Shown: one piece after another, positions 1-5,779 of the stretch
Numbering within the stretch: the first letter of the stretch is position 1
Layout of the letters: each line of letters opens with the position of its first letter
Origin: an uncultured Spirochaetia bacterium
GTDB lineage: Bacteria > Spirochaetota > UBA4802 > JAGODF01
NCBI GenBank assembly: GCA_937967705.1
Contig: CALCJG010000321.1
Span: 1-9,698, forward strand
Length of the DNA: 9,698 nt
Reading direction: 5' to 3'
Position numbers and translations under genes: made by a program
Notes under the pieces: model-generated
Database searches by the model: none
Told to the model about the DNA's origin: nothing
The model's input: the letters and a program-made list of their open reading frames with translations, nothing else

Positions 1-742
1 CCTGGGACACGGTATGGCGGGCGGATTTCCCGAAGGTGAAACAGACCTCCGAGGGGGCGTTCATCTCGCACTGATGCCCCAGCACCCGGTTGTAATTGCG
101 GCAGAAGCAGTGCCCCACCGCGATCTCATCGTACTTGGCGATGATGTCCTCGACGGTTTTGGCAGGGAGGATGAACTCGTCCCCCCGGACGTCCTTGTCG
201 ATGATGATGTTGATCTTCTTCCCGTCCTCCGTGGTGAAGACCGGGACCGTGCGGTCCACGGGGGGCTGGGCCTCGTAGAAAGGCAGAAGCTGATCGTAGT
301 TGCCCTGAATGGTGTCCTTGAGCTCTTCCAGTAGCTGGTGGTAAAGCCGGGCGATCTTTTCGTAATCCTTGATCTTTTCCCCCTGAGGGAGCTCCTTCAT
401 GAAGGTGTACTCAAAGGTGCCTACAACGATGAGGGGAAGGAGGCGGTAGACCATCTCTCCCTTGGTGTTGGGCTGGTTGAAGATGATTCCCTTTTGGGCC
501 AGTTTGCCGGTTATCCTTTCGATCTCCTCGTCGGTAAGACCGGTAATACTGCGCATCTGTGTTGCCGACTGGCTCGTTCCGCCGCTGTAGGCCTTGATGA
601 CGAAATCGGCGTCGTCTTCGTCCAGATAGTATTTCACGATCTGCACCAGAGTGTCGGTCACCTGGAAGGGAACGAATCCCGCCCGGGCGATGATCCCCGC
701 CGCTTTAGTAAATTTTTCTGCCGCTTCGATGGGTGTACTCAT
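1..742 (-). CDS. Partial iron-sulfur (4Fe-4S)-type protein with helical, HTH-like N-terminus
   Basis: The gene starts at 742 and runs off the left edge, so 247 N-terminal residues are visible. The start is supported by an AGGAGG ribosome site at 748-753 (minus strand), five bases upstream. Residues 40-100 are helical and read like a winged-helix segment (TGLTDEEIERITGKLAQKG). After a helical stretch (120-155) comes a Cys cluster: C212, C214, C225 and C234, in a CFCR...GHQC...C arrangement. This resembles a known family of ferredoxin-like proteins in anaerobes, where a CxCR...C...C cluster precedes C-terminal 4Fe-4S motifs; those motifs would lie outside the window. I infer a cytoplasmic redox or metal-sensing protein. 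The start and reading frame are secure; the exact function is not. An intact gene would need the C-terminal ferredoxin motifs to confirm the family. Confidence 0.8.
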   Translation of the reverse strand, partial: MSTPIEAAEKFTKAAGIIARAGFVPFQVTDTLVQIVKYYLDEDDADFVIKAYSGGTSQSATQMRSITGLTDEEIERITGKLAQKGIIFNQPNTKGEMVYRLLPLIVVGTFEYTFMKELPQGEKIKDYEKIARLYHQLLEELKDTIQGNYDQLLPFYEAQPPVDRTVPVFTTEDGKKINIIIDKDVRGDEFILPAKTVEDIIAKYDEIAVGHCFCRNYNRVLGHQCEMNAPSEVCFTFGKSARHTVSQ

Positions 743-780
743 CCCGGCCTCCTGTCCCTGAGAGATATGAATCTGATGAG

Positions 781-811
781 ATTATAATGAGGGAAAGAGG
801 AAAAAAATCAA
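781..811 (-). promoter_or_regulatory. Putative promoter of the iron-sulfur protein gene
   Basis: On the minus strand a perfect TATAAT lies at 781-786, about 39 bases before the start codon. The best -35 candidate is TTGATT at 806-811, with a longer than ideal 19-base spacer. The -10 is convincing and the -35 is weak. It overlaps the T-tract of the terminator proposed for the upstream cysteine-rich gene. Confidence 0.45.
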
Positions 812-823
812 CGATTTAACCGT
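801..823 (-). terminator. Weak intrinsic terminator of the cysteine-rich gene
   Basis: Read on the minus strand, ACGGT-TAA-ATCGT (811-823, one G-U pair) can form a short hairpin, followed by TGA and a run of seven T (801-807). It lies 30 bases after the stop codon of the cysteine-rich gene. The stem is short and A+T-rich, so termination may be inefficient. Confidence 0.4.
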
Positions 824-852
824 ATGCCGTGGCTTCTTTTTACAGGGGATAA

Positions 853-1185
853 TCAGCATCCCCCGATGCCGTATTTGCCGTATTCGCTTTTCTTAATTTT
901 ACATTTTTTCTGAAGGCAGGTGTCGTAGTCGTATTGGCTCTCGCAGCGTTTCTGGCATTTCTTGTCGCTGTAGAGGGATTTTCCGTCCTCGCTGTTTCCT
1001 ACGACCTCGCCGCATTTTTCCAGACAGGGGTAAAGCTTACTGGAATTTTCACAGCATTTCTGTATGCAGGGGGCTTTTTTGGCAACTTTGGGGTCCACCG
1101 TGTCGTATTGAGCGTTCACGGAATGGATGTAGCCGACTCCTGCAATAAGGGCAATGAGTACCGCTGCCAGTTTCATGAGCTTCAT
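853..1185 (-). CDS. Small secreted cysteine-rich protein with paired CX3C-type motifs
   Basis: This 110-residue protein is not one I recognise. Residues 1-25 form a signal peptide (basic start, hydrophobic stretch LAAVLIALIAGVGYI, likely cleavage after VNA-25). The mature part is small, Lys-rich and holds ten cysteines: 40, 44, 45, 54, 58, 77, 81, 90, 95 and 110. They fall into two similar blocks: C-X3-C-X9-C-X3-C (40-58) and C-X3-C-X8-C-X4-C (77-95). This spacing suits two helical hairpins closed by disulfides, or a metal site. The start has a GGGAGG ribosome site at 1191-1196; a second in-frame Met is at residue 4. The gene stands alone, with its own putative promoter and a weak terminator. 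It seems less G+C-rich than the adjacent iron-sulfur gene. Location outside the cytoplasm is well supported; function is unknown. Confidence 0.8.
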   Translation of the reverse strand: MKLMKLAAVLIALIAGVGYIHSVNAQYDTVDPKVAKKAPCIQKCCENSSKLYPCLEKCGEVVGNSEDGKSLYSDKKCQKRCESQYDYDTCLQKKCKIKKSEYGKYGIGGC

Positions 1186-1212
1186 GGGAACCTCCCGGAT
1201 GTTGGTTTTATA

Positions 1213-1243
1213 ATAATGCGGTTCATTATGTGTAATATGTCAA
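1213..1243 (-). promoter_or_regulatory. Putative promoter of the cysteine-rich gene
   Basis: On the minus strand a perfect TTGACA (1238-1243) is followed after 19 bases by CATTAT (1213-1218), a four-of-six -10 match, in an A+T-rich setting about 28 bases before the start codon. The spacer is long. A small inverted repeat, ATTA-CACA-TAAT, lies in the spacer and could be an operator. Confidence 0.4.
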
Positions 1244-1245
1244 TT

Positions 1246-1274
1246 AAAAAAACACCAGAGCCCCTGAGGGCTGG
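1246..1274 (-). terminator. Intrinsic terminator on the minus strand, with no gene upstream of it
   Basis: Read on the minus strand, 1274-1255 folds as CCAG...CTGG around a CCC/GGG inner stem (or as AGCCC-TCAG-GGGCT) and is followed two bases later by seven T (1252-1246). This is good terminator geometry. No minus-strand coding gene lies upstream, because the receptor there is on the plus strand. It would therefore end an antisense or small RNA, or shield the cysteine-rich gene promoter immediately downstream from read-through. Confidence 0.5.
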
Positions 1275-1281
1275 ACCTCAA

Positions 1282-1310
1282 TTGATAGGGATTTCATCGT
1301 TCCTGATAAT
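1282..1310 (+). promoter_or_regulatory. Putative promoter of the chemotaxis receptor
   Basis: TTGATA (1282-1287), a 17-base spacer and GATAAT (1305-1310) each match the sigma-70 consensus at five of six positions with ideal spacing. Transcription would start near 1317, giving an unusually long leader of about 190 bases before the receptor start. Confidence 0.6.
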
Positions 1311-1508
1311 ACCTGTCCCAGTTTTTACTTCGAAAAACAGTCAGGGCGGAGTATTGGGAGATTTCGAAGATTCGCAACAATCCCGGTTTAAATTTATTTG
1401 AAAATCGGAGTTTCCTGTGGCATAGTGGGAGATGAGGAAAACCGATATGTCCATCGAAGGGACCGGTTTTACCGGATGATTTCCACTTTTGCTTCAGGAG
1501 CCCCTTTC
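1308..1508 (+). other. Long structured leader of the receptor gene, with a short upstream reading frame
   Basis: This covers the receptor-side part of the 1186-1508 non-coding stretch. GTTTTT-ACTTCG-AAAAAC (1321-1338) forms a hairpin at the predicted 5' end of the mRNA; CTG/CAG and AATAC/GTATT pairs outside it could extend the fold at DNA level. Further down, CCGGT-TTT-ACCGG (1463-1475) is a second hairpin. It lies inside a ten-codon reading frame starting at 1447 ([10 protein letters not shown], stop at 1477-1479). I cannot tell whether this peptide is made. No other gene is visible in the stretch. Confidence 0.35.
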
Positions 1509-3089
1509 ATGGAAGAGTTATCCCGCGAGCAGTATCTCATAGATGAGCTTGATTCTCAGAAGAAGATCAGCTATGTGGGTATACTGCTCGGGATCTTTCT
1601 GCTGCTGACCATCGCCAGTTCCCTGGATATCATGGGGCAGATTTCCATATACGTAAACCTGGCCTCGGCGCTTTACCTGATCATCCATTTCCTGGTTCAA
1701 CTGGTTTTCGTCCGGCAGGGGAAGAGCCATACCCTTTTCAAGTACATCAGCATGGCGGTCATGGTCCTGGCGCTGACCGCCTCCAAATACAGTTTCCTCT
1801 ACGGACGGATCGGGTACGCCGATGTGATCAAGGAGACGGTCTCCTACGATCTCTACTTCATTCTCATCATCATATCCGCCCTCTATAAGGATAGGAGGCT
1901 CACACTCTTTACGGGACTTCTGGCAGCCTGCATGTACGCCCTCCTCATCCTCCTGGGGTATGCCGGTTACGGCATGGAGCTGACCACCATACCGGAGGCC
2001 AATTTCTCCAAGACCCAGATACGCATCAACATCGAGGTTCTGAAATGCGCACTGCTGGTGGTCGCTTCCCTTATCATGAACGTAATCTCGCGGAGCATGA
2101 ACAACCTCCTCAACTCCATAGGAGAGTCCGAGGCTGACCTCAAGGAACAGATGCAGTTTAAGAACCGTGTTCTGGAGAATATCTCCCTGCACTCCGTCGA
2201 GCTGCTCAGGGCCTCGGAGCGCCAGTCGGAACTGGAGAAGAGCTTTACGAACATCTCCCAGAAGCAGCTGGACTTTGCCACCCGGCTCTCCGATTTTGTA
2301 AAGGACCTCGTTTCCATAGCCTCCCGGGTCTCCGAACAGATAGACGGGCAGATCCTGATGACCGCCGCCATCGCCGAAACGGCTTCCAGCCTGAAGAACT
2401 GGCAGGCGGGGGCTGCCACCGTGTCCGATAAGCTCAAGAGCATGACCGGTTTCATCCGGGAACTCTCCAACCAGTCACGCAAAGACCTGACGGAGACAGT
2501 GGGTAAGATCGGAGTCATCGCCGAGGGAAGCCGCAGCATCCAGGAGTTCCTGGGGGCCATCAACGATATTACCGACAAGATCAACCTGCTGTCCCTCAAC
2601 GCCTCCATCGAGGCGGCCAGGGCGGGAGAGCATGGGCGGGGTTTTGCCGTCGTGGCCGACGAGATCGGGAAGCTGGCGGATGCCTCCAACACCCAGTCCA
2701 AAGAGATAGCCTCCCTGGTGGAGCGGAACATGAGGGACGTGGAAAACGGCGAGGCCTATGTGAACAAAACCTCGGAGACCTTCAACCTGATCATGGAGCG
2801 GATCAGGGAGGCCCAGGAGGACCTACTGGCCATGTTCGATGTCTTCGACCGGATACGCCGGGCCTCCGTGGAGCTGGATGAACAGGCGGGCCGCATGGAG
2901 GCGGCCAGCAAGTCCATCGAGGAATCCGTGAGTCAGCAGAAGGGGATCTCCGAGGAGATCAAAAACCGCATTGACGAACTGGTCCGCAACTCCAACCTGG
3001 TATCGGGGGGCTGCCTCGAACTGACGGAGATTTCATCCAGCATCAGCCATCTTGCAGGTAAGCTTAACGAGCTGATGGAACAGGTTTAG
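1509..3089 (+). CDS. Methyl-accepting chemotaxis receptor with six-helix membrane domain, no HAMP
   Basis: I place the start at the ATG at 1509, giving 526 residues, because AGGAG at 1496-1500 sits eight bases upstream. The open frame extends back to a TTG at 1398 and an ATG at 1476, neither with a good ribosome site. About six hydrophobic segments follow (roughly 21-40, 46-68, 77-97, 112-126, 131-151, 174-193), instead of the usual two helices flanking a periplasmic sensor domain. No HAMP domain is evident. From about 200 the protein is coiled coil, with the diagnostic receptor tip at 350-400 ([20 protein letters not shown], then [14 protein letters not shown]). This tip contacts CheA and CheW. 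The C-terminus lacks a recognisable CheR-tethering pentapeptide. A six-helix domain suggests sensing within or across the membrane (lipid, redox or membrane energy state), but the signal cannot be read from sequence. The tip most resembles spirochaete receptors. Confidence 0.92.
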   Translation: MEELSREQYLIDELDSQKKISYVGILLGIFLLLTIASSLDIMGQISIYVNLASALYLIIHFLVQLVFVRQGKSHTLFKYISMAVMVLALTASKYSFLYGRIGYADVIKETVSYDLYFILIIISALYKDRRLTLFTGLLAACMYALLILLGYAGYGMELTTIPEANFSKTQIRINIEVLKCALLVVASLIMNVISRSMNNLLNSIGESEADLKEQMQFKNRVLENISLHSVELLRASERQSELEKSFTNISQKQLDFATRLSDFVKDLVSIASRVSEQIDGQILMTAAIAETASSLKNWQAGAATVSDKLKSMTGFIRELSNQSRKDLTETVGKIGVIAEGSRSIQEFLGAINDITDKINLLSLNASIEAARAGEHGRGFAVVADEIGKLADASNTQSKEIASLVERNMRDVENGEAYVNKTSETFNLIMERIREAQEDLLAMFDVFDRIRRASVELDEQAGRMEAASKSIEESVSQQKGISEEIKNRIDELVRNSNLVSGGCLELTEISSSISHLAGKLNELMEQV

Positions 3090-3091
3090 GG

Positions 3092-3119
3092 TCCGCTCCT
3101 AAAAGAGATAAAGGGCGGA
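3092..3119. other. Hairpin at the tail-to-tail junction of receptor and barrel genes
   Basis: TCCGCTC (3092-3098) can pair with GGGCGGA (3113-3119), including one G-U pair, around a 14-base loop. It lies just after the receptor stop and overlaps the last codons of the opposing gene. No T-tract follows on either strand, so it is not a standard intrinsic terminator. It may protect the 3' end of the receptor mRNA. Confidence 0.25.
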
Positions 3120-3953
3120 GAGGGTAACCCCGTAAAAGTAATCCGTTGCCAGACTGGGGGCATCTCCCACGGGTTTATACGTCGTTACCTGAAAGCGACC
3201 ACCCAGGGAAACGGAGGTGCTGAACCCGCTGAGATAATAGGAGATCTGAGCTGTGGTGTTGCAGCCCGTCCCCCTGTAGTTGTAATCCCTTGTGGACGAA
3301 TTTAAAATCCCTCCAGCGTCAGTGTAGCGGAAATACAGGATATTGGTGGTCGTGTAGAGAAAGGACGCGTTGACAGCGAGATTTATATTCACTGAGAGAG
3401 GGTAATTGTATCCCAGTCCCGCTGCGCCTCCGGTGCTCTGGTTCTTCATGTCGCCACCGGAATCCTGGGTTTTGGAGTTGTTGAAGAAGGTGTAGTTGCC
3501 CTCGGTTATGCTGATATCACTTCCGCTTCCCCGGATGTCAAAAGTGAAATGCTTCATTCCCGCGAAGAGCTTGAGGCGGGGATGAGCTGCATAGGTGAGA
3601 GCTAAATCCATATCGGTTCGGGAAACCTTGGTTTTAGTTTTAACAGCATAGGGCCCTGCCGAACCGGTGTCGCGCAGGGTGTATTGAATATTCGTGCCTG
3701 GAGGATCGTTGGTGAGGAGGAGTCCCGAGAGACTCCATCTGTCTAGAAAGGTTACCTGCAGCATGGGGCCGTAGAGGAAGAGGGGGTCGATGATGAAATC
3801 GCTGTACTGGGAACGGAAACCGGGTTCCCAGAAGGCGTAATAGGTCATGATCCCGGCAGCAAAGTCGGCGGCCTGTGCGCGGCCTGCCATCCCCGGAAGA
3901 CCGGTCATCAGCAGGCAACCGAGCATAGCTAATGCAATCCTTTTAAAATTCAT
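3099..3953 (-). CDS. Exported outer-membrane beta-barrel-like protein
   Basis: The ATG at 3953 gives 284 residues and has an AAGGAG ribosome site at 3960-3965; the frame extends five codons to a GTG at 3968, which has no such support. Residues 1-28 are a signal peptide (cleavage near AQA-28/AD). The mature chain is rich in alternating polar and hydrophobic stretches with Tyr, Gly, Asn and Thr (for example INLAVNASFLYTTTNILYF, FSTSVSLGGRFQVTTY). It ends in VTLSALYLF, with the terminal Phe typical of the recognition signal for outer-membrane barrel insertion. About 256 mature residues would suit a small barrel of 8 to 12 strands. I cannot assign a family or substrate. Its stop is nine bases from the receptor stop, tail to tail. 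It is divergent from the SH3-domain gene and probably transcribed alone. Confidence 0.75.
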   Translation of the reverse strand: MNFKRIALAMLGCLLMTGLPGMAGRAQAADFAAGIMTYYAFWEPGFRSQYSDFIIDPLFLYGPMLQVTFLDRWSLSGLLLTNDPPGTNIQYTLRDTGSAGPYAVKTKTKVSRTDMDLALTYAAHPRLKLFAGMKHFTFDIRGSGSDISITEGNYTFFNNSKTQDSGGDMKNQSTGGAAGLGYNYPLSVNINLAVNASFLYTTTNILYFRYTDAGGILNSSTRDYNYRGTGCNTTAQISYYLSGFSTSVSLGGRFQVTTYKPVGDAPSLATDYFYGVTLSALYLF

Positions 3954-3980
3954 TTCTATCTCCTTCACTTATCTCTGGTT

Positions 3981-4009
3981 ATTATTACGGTACATGTTTA
4001 TAACGATAA
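3981..4009 (-). promoter_or_regulatory. Weak putative promoter of the barrel gene
   Basis: On the minus strand AATAAT (3981-3986, five of six) lies 17 bases from TTATCG (4004-4009, three of six), giving a leader of about 20 bases. A perfect TTGACA also occurs further upstream at 4075-4080 but has no good -10 at the right distance. The rest of the 3954-4219 divergent region shows nothing else coding. Confidence 0.3.
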
Positions 4010-4110
4010 CGTCCCTTACATATGGAGCATGGAGTTGAACGACATCGGATGTATTTGTGGACACATGCGAATTTTGTCAAGCCGGATGAGGGACCAGGAG
4101 CCATGGAATC

Positions 4111-4139
4111 TGTACACGGGGAAGATAATGTTATATAAT
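4111..4139 (+). promoter_or_regulatory. Putative promoter of the SH3-domain gene
   Basis: TGTACA (4111-4116), a 17-base spacer and a perfect TATAAT (4134-4139) form a good sigma-70 promoter. Transcription would start near 4146, giving a leader of about 74 bases. That leader contains the odd palindrome TGAA-T-TTCA (4195-4203) just before the ribosome site. Confidence 0.6.
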
Positions 4140-4219
4140 TTTAAAAAAAAACTTGTCCGGCTGTTCCTTTACCCTTAAGCTGATCGGCAGGTTCTGAATT
4201 TCAACAGGAAGGTGGTCCT

Positions 4220-4948
4220 ATGAAAAGACCGGTGGTGATGTTTCTGTGGCTGGTTTTCCTCTGCGCGGCGGCGGTCTCTGCTGCAGCGGATGATTACGGC
4301 GTCTCTGCCGTGGAGGGGCTGCGTATTCGTACGAGCCCTGATTTGAAAGGTAAAACCGTCGGAAAACTCAGGCGTGGGGATCTCTTTACGGTCATTAAAA
4401 AATCCAAGACGGCGACGGAGGTCGGTAAAAAAACCGACTTCTGGCTCCATGTCAGGTTTGGGGATAAAACCGGCTGGGTGTTTGGGGGCTATGCCGCTTA
4501 CGATTATAACCTCTACGTGAGCCCCGGCGGGGATTTTCTGGTCTGGAGGGTTTCCTCTGATCTGGTGGACGGGAATGCCGTACCGCTTTATTACAGGAAG
4601 GCTGGAGACCCAGCCATCAGAATGCTAAAAGTGGATCCGGAGGCCACCGGCTTTACGGTTTCCGGGGATCACCGCTACCTGGCTGTGGATGCCGGTACCG
4701 ATGTCATCGGATCCATCATCGTCTACAGCCTGGAGAAGAATAAGGAGATCCACAGGGACAGCCACACCCGCCGCGATTTTTCCTGGAAGGGGAATGTTCT
4801 GACCTACCGCAAAATCACCTACACCGGCAACGGCTGCGTCCTCTGGGAAGAGACGGTTTTCGAAAACGGAAAGGTACGTAAGGGCAGGGCGTCGGGGAAG
4901 GGGCCCTATCACAGCGACGGGGGCAAGCCCGATCCCGCCTGCCAGTAA
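4220..4948 (+). CDS. Exported SH3-domain protein with propeller-like C-terminal part
   Basis: The 242-residue protein starts with a signal peptide (residues 1 to about 23, AAA before DD); the start has an AGGAAGG ribosome site at 4206-4212. Residues 31-93 form a bacterial SH3 (SH3b) domain: GLRIRTSP, then RRGDLFTV, then FWLHVRFGDKTGWVFGGYA. Such domains usually bind peptidoglycan or other envelope ligands. Residues 98-215 are beta-rich with blade-like repeats (SPGGDFLVWRV, VSGDHRYLAVDAG, GSIIVYSLEKNKEI, FSWKGNVLTYR), resembling a few blades of a beta-propeller, though too few for a complete one. The C-terminal 25 residues are basic and Gly/Pro-rich. LVFLC in the signal peptide is not a convincing lipobox. 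I infer a periplasmic envelope protein of unknown specific role. It has its own promoter and ends six bases from the tail of tetR. Confidence 0.8.
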   Translation: MKRPVVMFLWLVFLCAAAVSAAADDYGVSAVEGLRIRTSPDLKGKTVGKLRRGDLFTVIKKSKTATEVGKKTDFWLHVRFGDKTGWVFGGYAAYDYNLYVSPGGDFLVWRVSSDLVDGNAVPLYYRKAGDPAIRMLKVDPEATGFTVSGDHRYLAVDAGTDVIGSIIVYSLEKNKEIHRDSHTRRDFSWKGNVLTYRKITYTGNGCVLWEETVFENGKVRKGRASGKGPYHSDGGKPDPACQ

Positions 4949-4967
4949 GATGTCTCATCCTTCCCCG
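4893..4967. repeat. Nine-base perfect inverted repeat spanning the SH3 gene/tetR tail junction
   Basis: CGGGGAAGG (4893-4901) is the exact reverse complement of CCTTCCCCG (4959-4967). The arms lie in the last codons of the two convergent genes, with 57 bases between, including both stop codons. Either transcript reading past its stop could fold them together. No T-tract follows. It may be chance in G+C-rich coding sequence. Confidence 0.3.
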
Positions 4968-5602
4968 GTTTTCCGGCTTCCGAGCTCCCTGAGGAGATAG
5001 CGGCAGAGCATCTCCTCCAGTTCCCCCAGCACCCGGTCTTCTCCAACCGGGGGATCAAAGAACTGCAGCCGGTGGATGATCTCGTCGGTGATGCGCAGCA
5101 GGATGAAGGAGGCAGCGTCGAGATCCTCCACTGAGAGGATGCTGCCGTGGTCTTCCAGGAGTGATCGTATGAGCTGATGGGCCTTTTCCTCCTCCCGCCG
5201 GTTGAGTTCCTCGACGTCCCGGTCCAGCAGGATGAGGGCGCTCAGTTCCCGGTGCAGGCGAGGGTGTATGGCGTGAGCGGCGTAGAAGGCCCTGAGCAGG
5301 GCGTGGATGAAATCCCGTCCGTTTTTCCCTGCCGCCTCGATCGCCCCGGCGGCGGACAGTACCTGCCGGGTCACATCCCGGTAGAAACGCTCCACCCCCG
5401 CCAGGAGCACCTCCTTCTTGTCGTTGAAGTAGCTGTAAAAGGTGCCGGTGGCCATACCTGCCCGGGAGGCGATCTCCGGCACGCCGGTTTTGTAGTAACC
5501 CTTTTCGCTGACCAGTTCCATGGCCGCTTCGATGATGCGATCCCGCGTTTCGATCCCCCTCTTTTGAACGGGAATGCGGGCTTTCCGGTTGCTCTCATCC
5601 AT
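4955..5602 (-). CDS. TetR/AcrR-family transcriptional repressor
   Basis: The 215-residue protein has the standard TetR N-terminal DNA-binding domain. TRDRIIEAAMELVSEKGYYKT (19-39) forms the first helices. VPEIASRAGMATGTFYSYF (41-59) is the helix-turn-helix with the family hallmark TGTFYSYF, followed by DKKEVLLAGVERF. Residues 80-210 are the helical dimerisation and ligand-binding domain, which is poorly conserved and does not reveal the ligand. Length is normal for the family. The start has an AAGAGG site at 5612-5617, nine bases upstream. It is divergent from the alpha/beta hydrolase across a 177-base region with two matching palindromic boxes, so local control of the hydrolase, and perhaps of itself, is the simplest reading. 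Divergent TetR regulators often respond to the substrate or product of the neighbouring enzyme. Confidence 0.93.
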   Translation of the reverse strand: MDESNRKARIPVQKRGIETRDRIIEAAMELVSEKGYYKTGVPEIASRAGMATGTFYSYFNDKKEVLLAGVERFYRDVTRQVLSAAGAIEAAGKNGRDFIHALLRAFYAAHAIHPRLHRELSALILLDRDVEELNRREEEKAHQLIRSLLEDHGSILSVEDLDAASFILLRITDEIIHRLQFFDPPVGEDRVLGELEEMLCRYLLRELGSRKTGEG

Positions 5603-5654
5603 TCCAAACTGCCTCTTGCCTGTCGATTTATCCGCTCTCCTTTTCTGCGATACG

Positions 5655-5687
5655 TCTCATGAGAACATCGGGAATGGGAAAAGTCAA
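5655..5687 (-). promoter_or_regulatory. Putative tetR promoter with palindrome at the -10
   Basis: On the minus strand TTGACT (5682-5687, five of six), a 17-base spacer and TCTCAT (5659-5664, four of six) would start transcription near 5652, about 50 bases before the tetR start. The perfect ten-base palindrome TCTCATGAGA (5655-5664) covers the -10. Confidence 0.4.
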
Positions 5688-5695
5688 ATGAAACA

Positions 5696-5709
5696 TGAAA
5701 AATAATTCA
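5696..5709. promoter_or_regulatory. TetR operator candidate A
   Basis: TGAAAAATAATTCA, a TGAA-N6-TTCA palindrome extendable to ATGAA...TTCAT, lies upstream of the hydrolase -35 and eight bases upstream of the proposed tetR -35. It is followed by TATTTT, as is box B, and is centred 31 bases (about three helical turns) from it. Confidence 0.6.
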
Positions 5710-5717
5710 TATTTTGG

Positions 5718-5746
5718 TTGACAATGTGAATAATATTTCATATTTT
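5718..5746 (+). promoter_or_regulatory. Promoter of the alpha/beta hydrolase gene
   Basis: A perfect TTGACA (5718-5723), a 17-base spacer and TATTTT (5741-5746, four of six) give a start near 5753 and a leader of about 27 bases. Operator box B occupies almost the whole spacer, an arrangement suited to direct repression. Confidence 0.65.
5727..5740. promoter_or_regulatory. TetR operator candidate B
   Basis: TGAATAATATTTCA repeats the TGAA-N6-TTCA architecture of box A and is followed by the same TATTTT. It sits between the -35 and -10 of the hydrolase promoter, so bound repressor would exclude RNA polymerase. Confidence 0.65.
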
Positions 5747-5779
5747 AAGGGGTATGGAAAACCTGAGAGGAGGGCTGTC

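Larger units (their letters stand above)
1246..1343 (-). ncRNA. Candidate small antisense RNA over the receptor promoter
   Basis: The orphan terminator at 1246-1274 could be the 3' end of a small RNA of about 98 bases. A weak promoter, TTGCGA (1372-1377) and AATACT (1350-1355) with a 16-base spacer, would start it near 1343. The RNA would include the strand opposite the first ~27 bases of the receptor leader and span the receptor promoter. The terminator is the main evidence; the promoter matches only four of six bases in each box. Confidence 0.2.

Noticed and set aside
14..787. Plus-strand open frames at the left edge
   Set aside because: They lie opposite the iron-sulfur protein, which has a ribosome site, a Cys cluster and sensible protein composition. 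The plus-strand translations are low-complexity and lack any recognisable feature.
1398..1508. N-terminal extension of the receptor from a TTG at 1398 or an ATG at 1476
   Set aside because: Neither has a good ribosome site, while AGGAG is correctly placed before the ATG at 1509. The extra residues resemble no receptor N-terminus.
4220..4290. Lipoprotein signal in the SH3-domain protein
   Set aside because: The only Cys in the signal peptide is preceded by VFL, which is not a lipobox, and an AAA-type cleavage site follows.
5714..5779. Hydrolase start at the TTG at 5714
   Set aside because: It lies inside the proposed -35/-10 promoter and would precede the transcription start; the ATG at 5780 has a strong AGGAGGG site.
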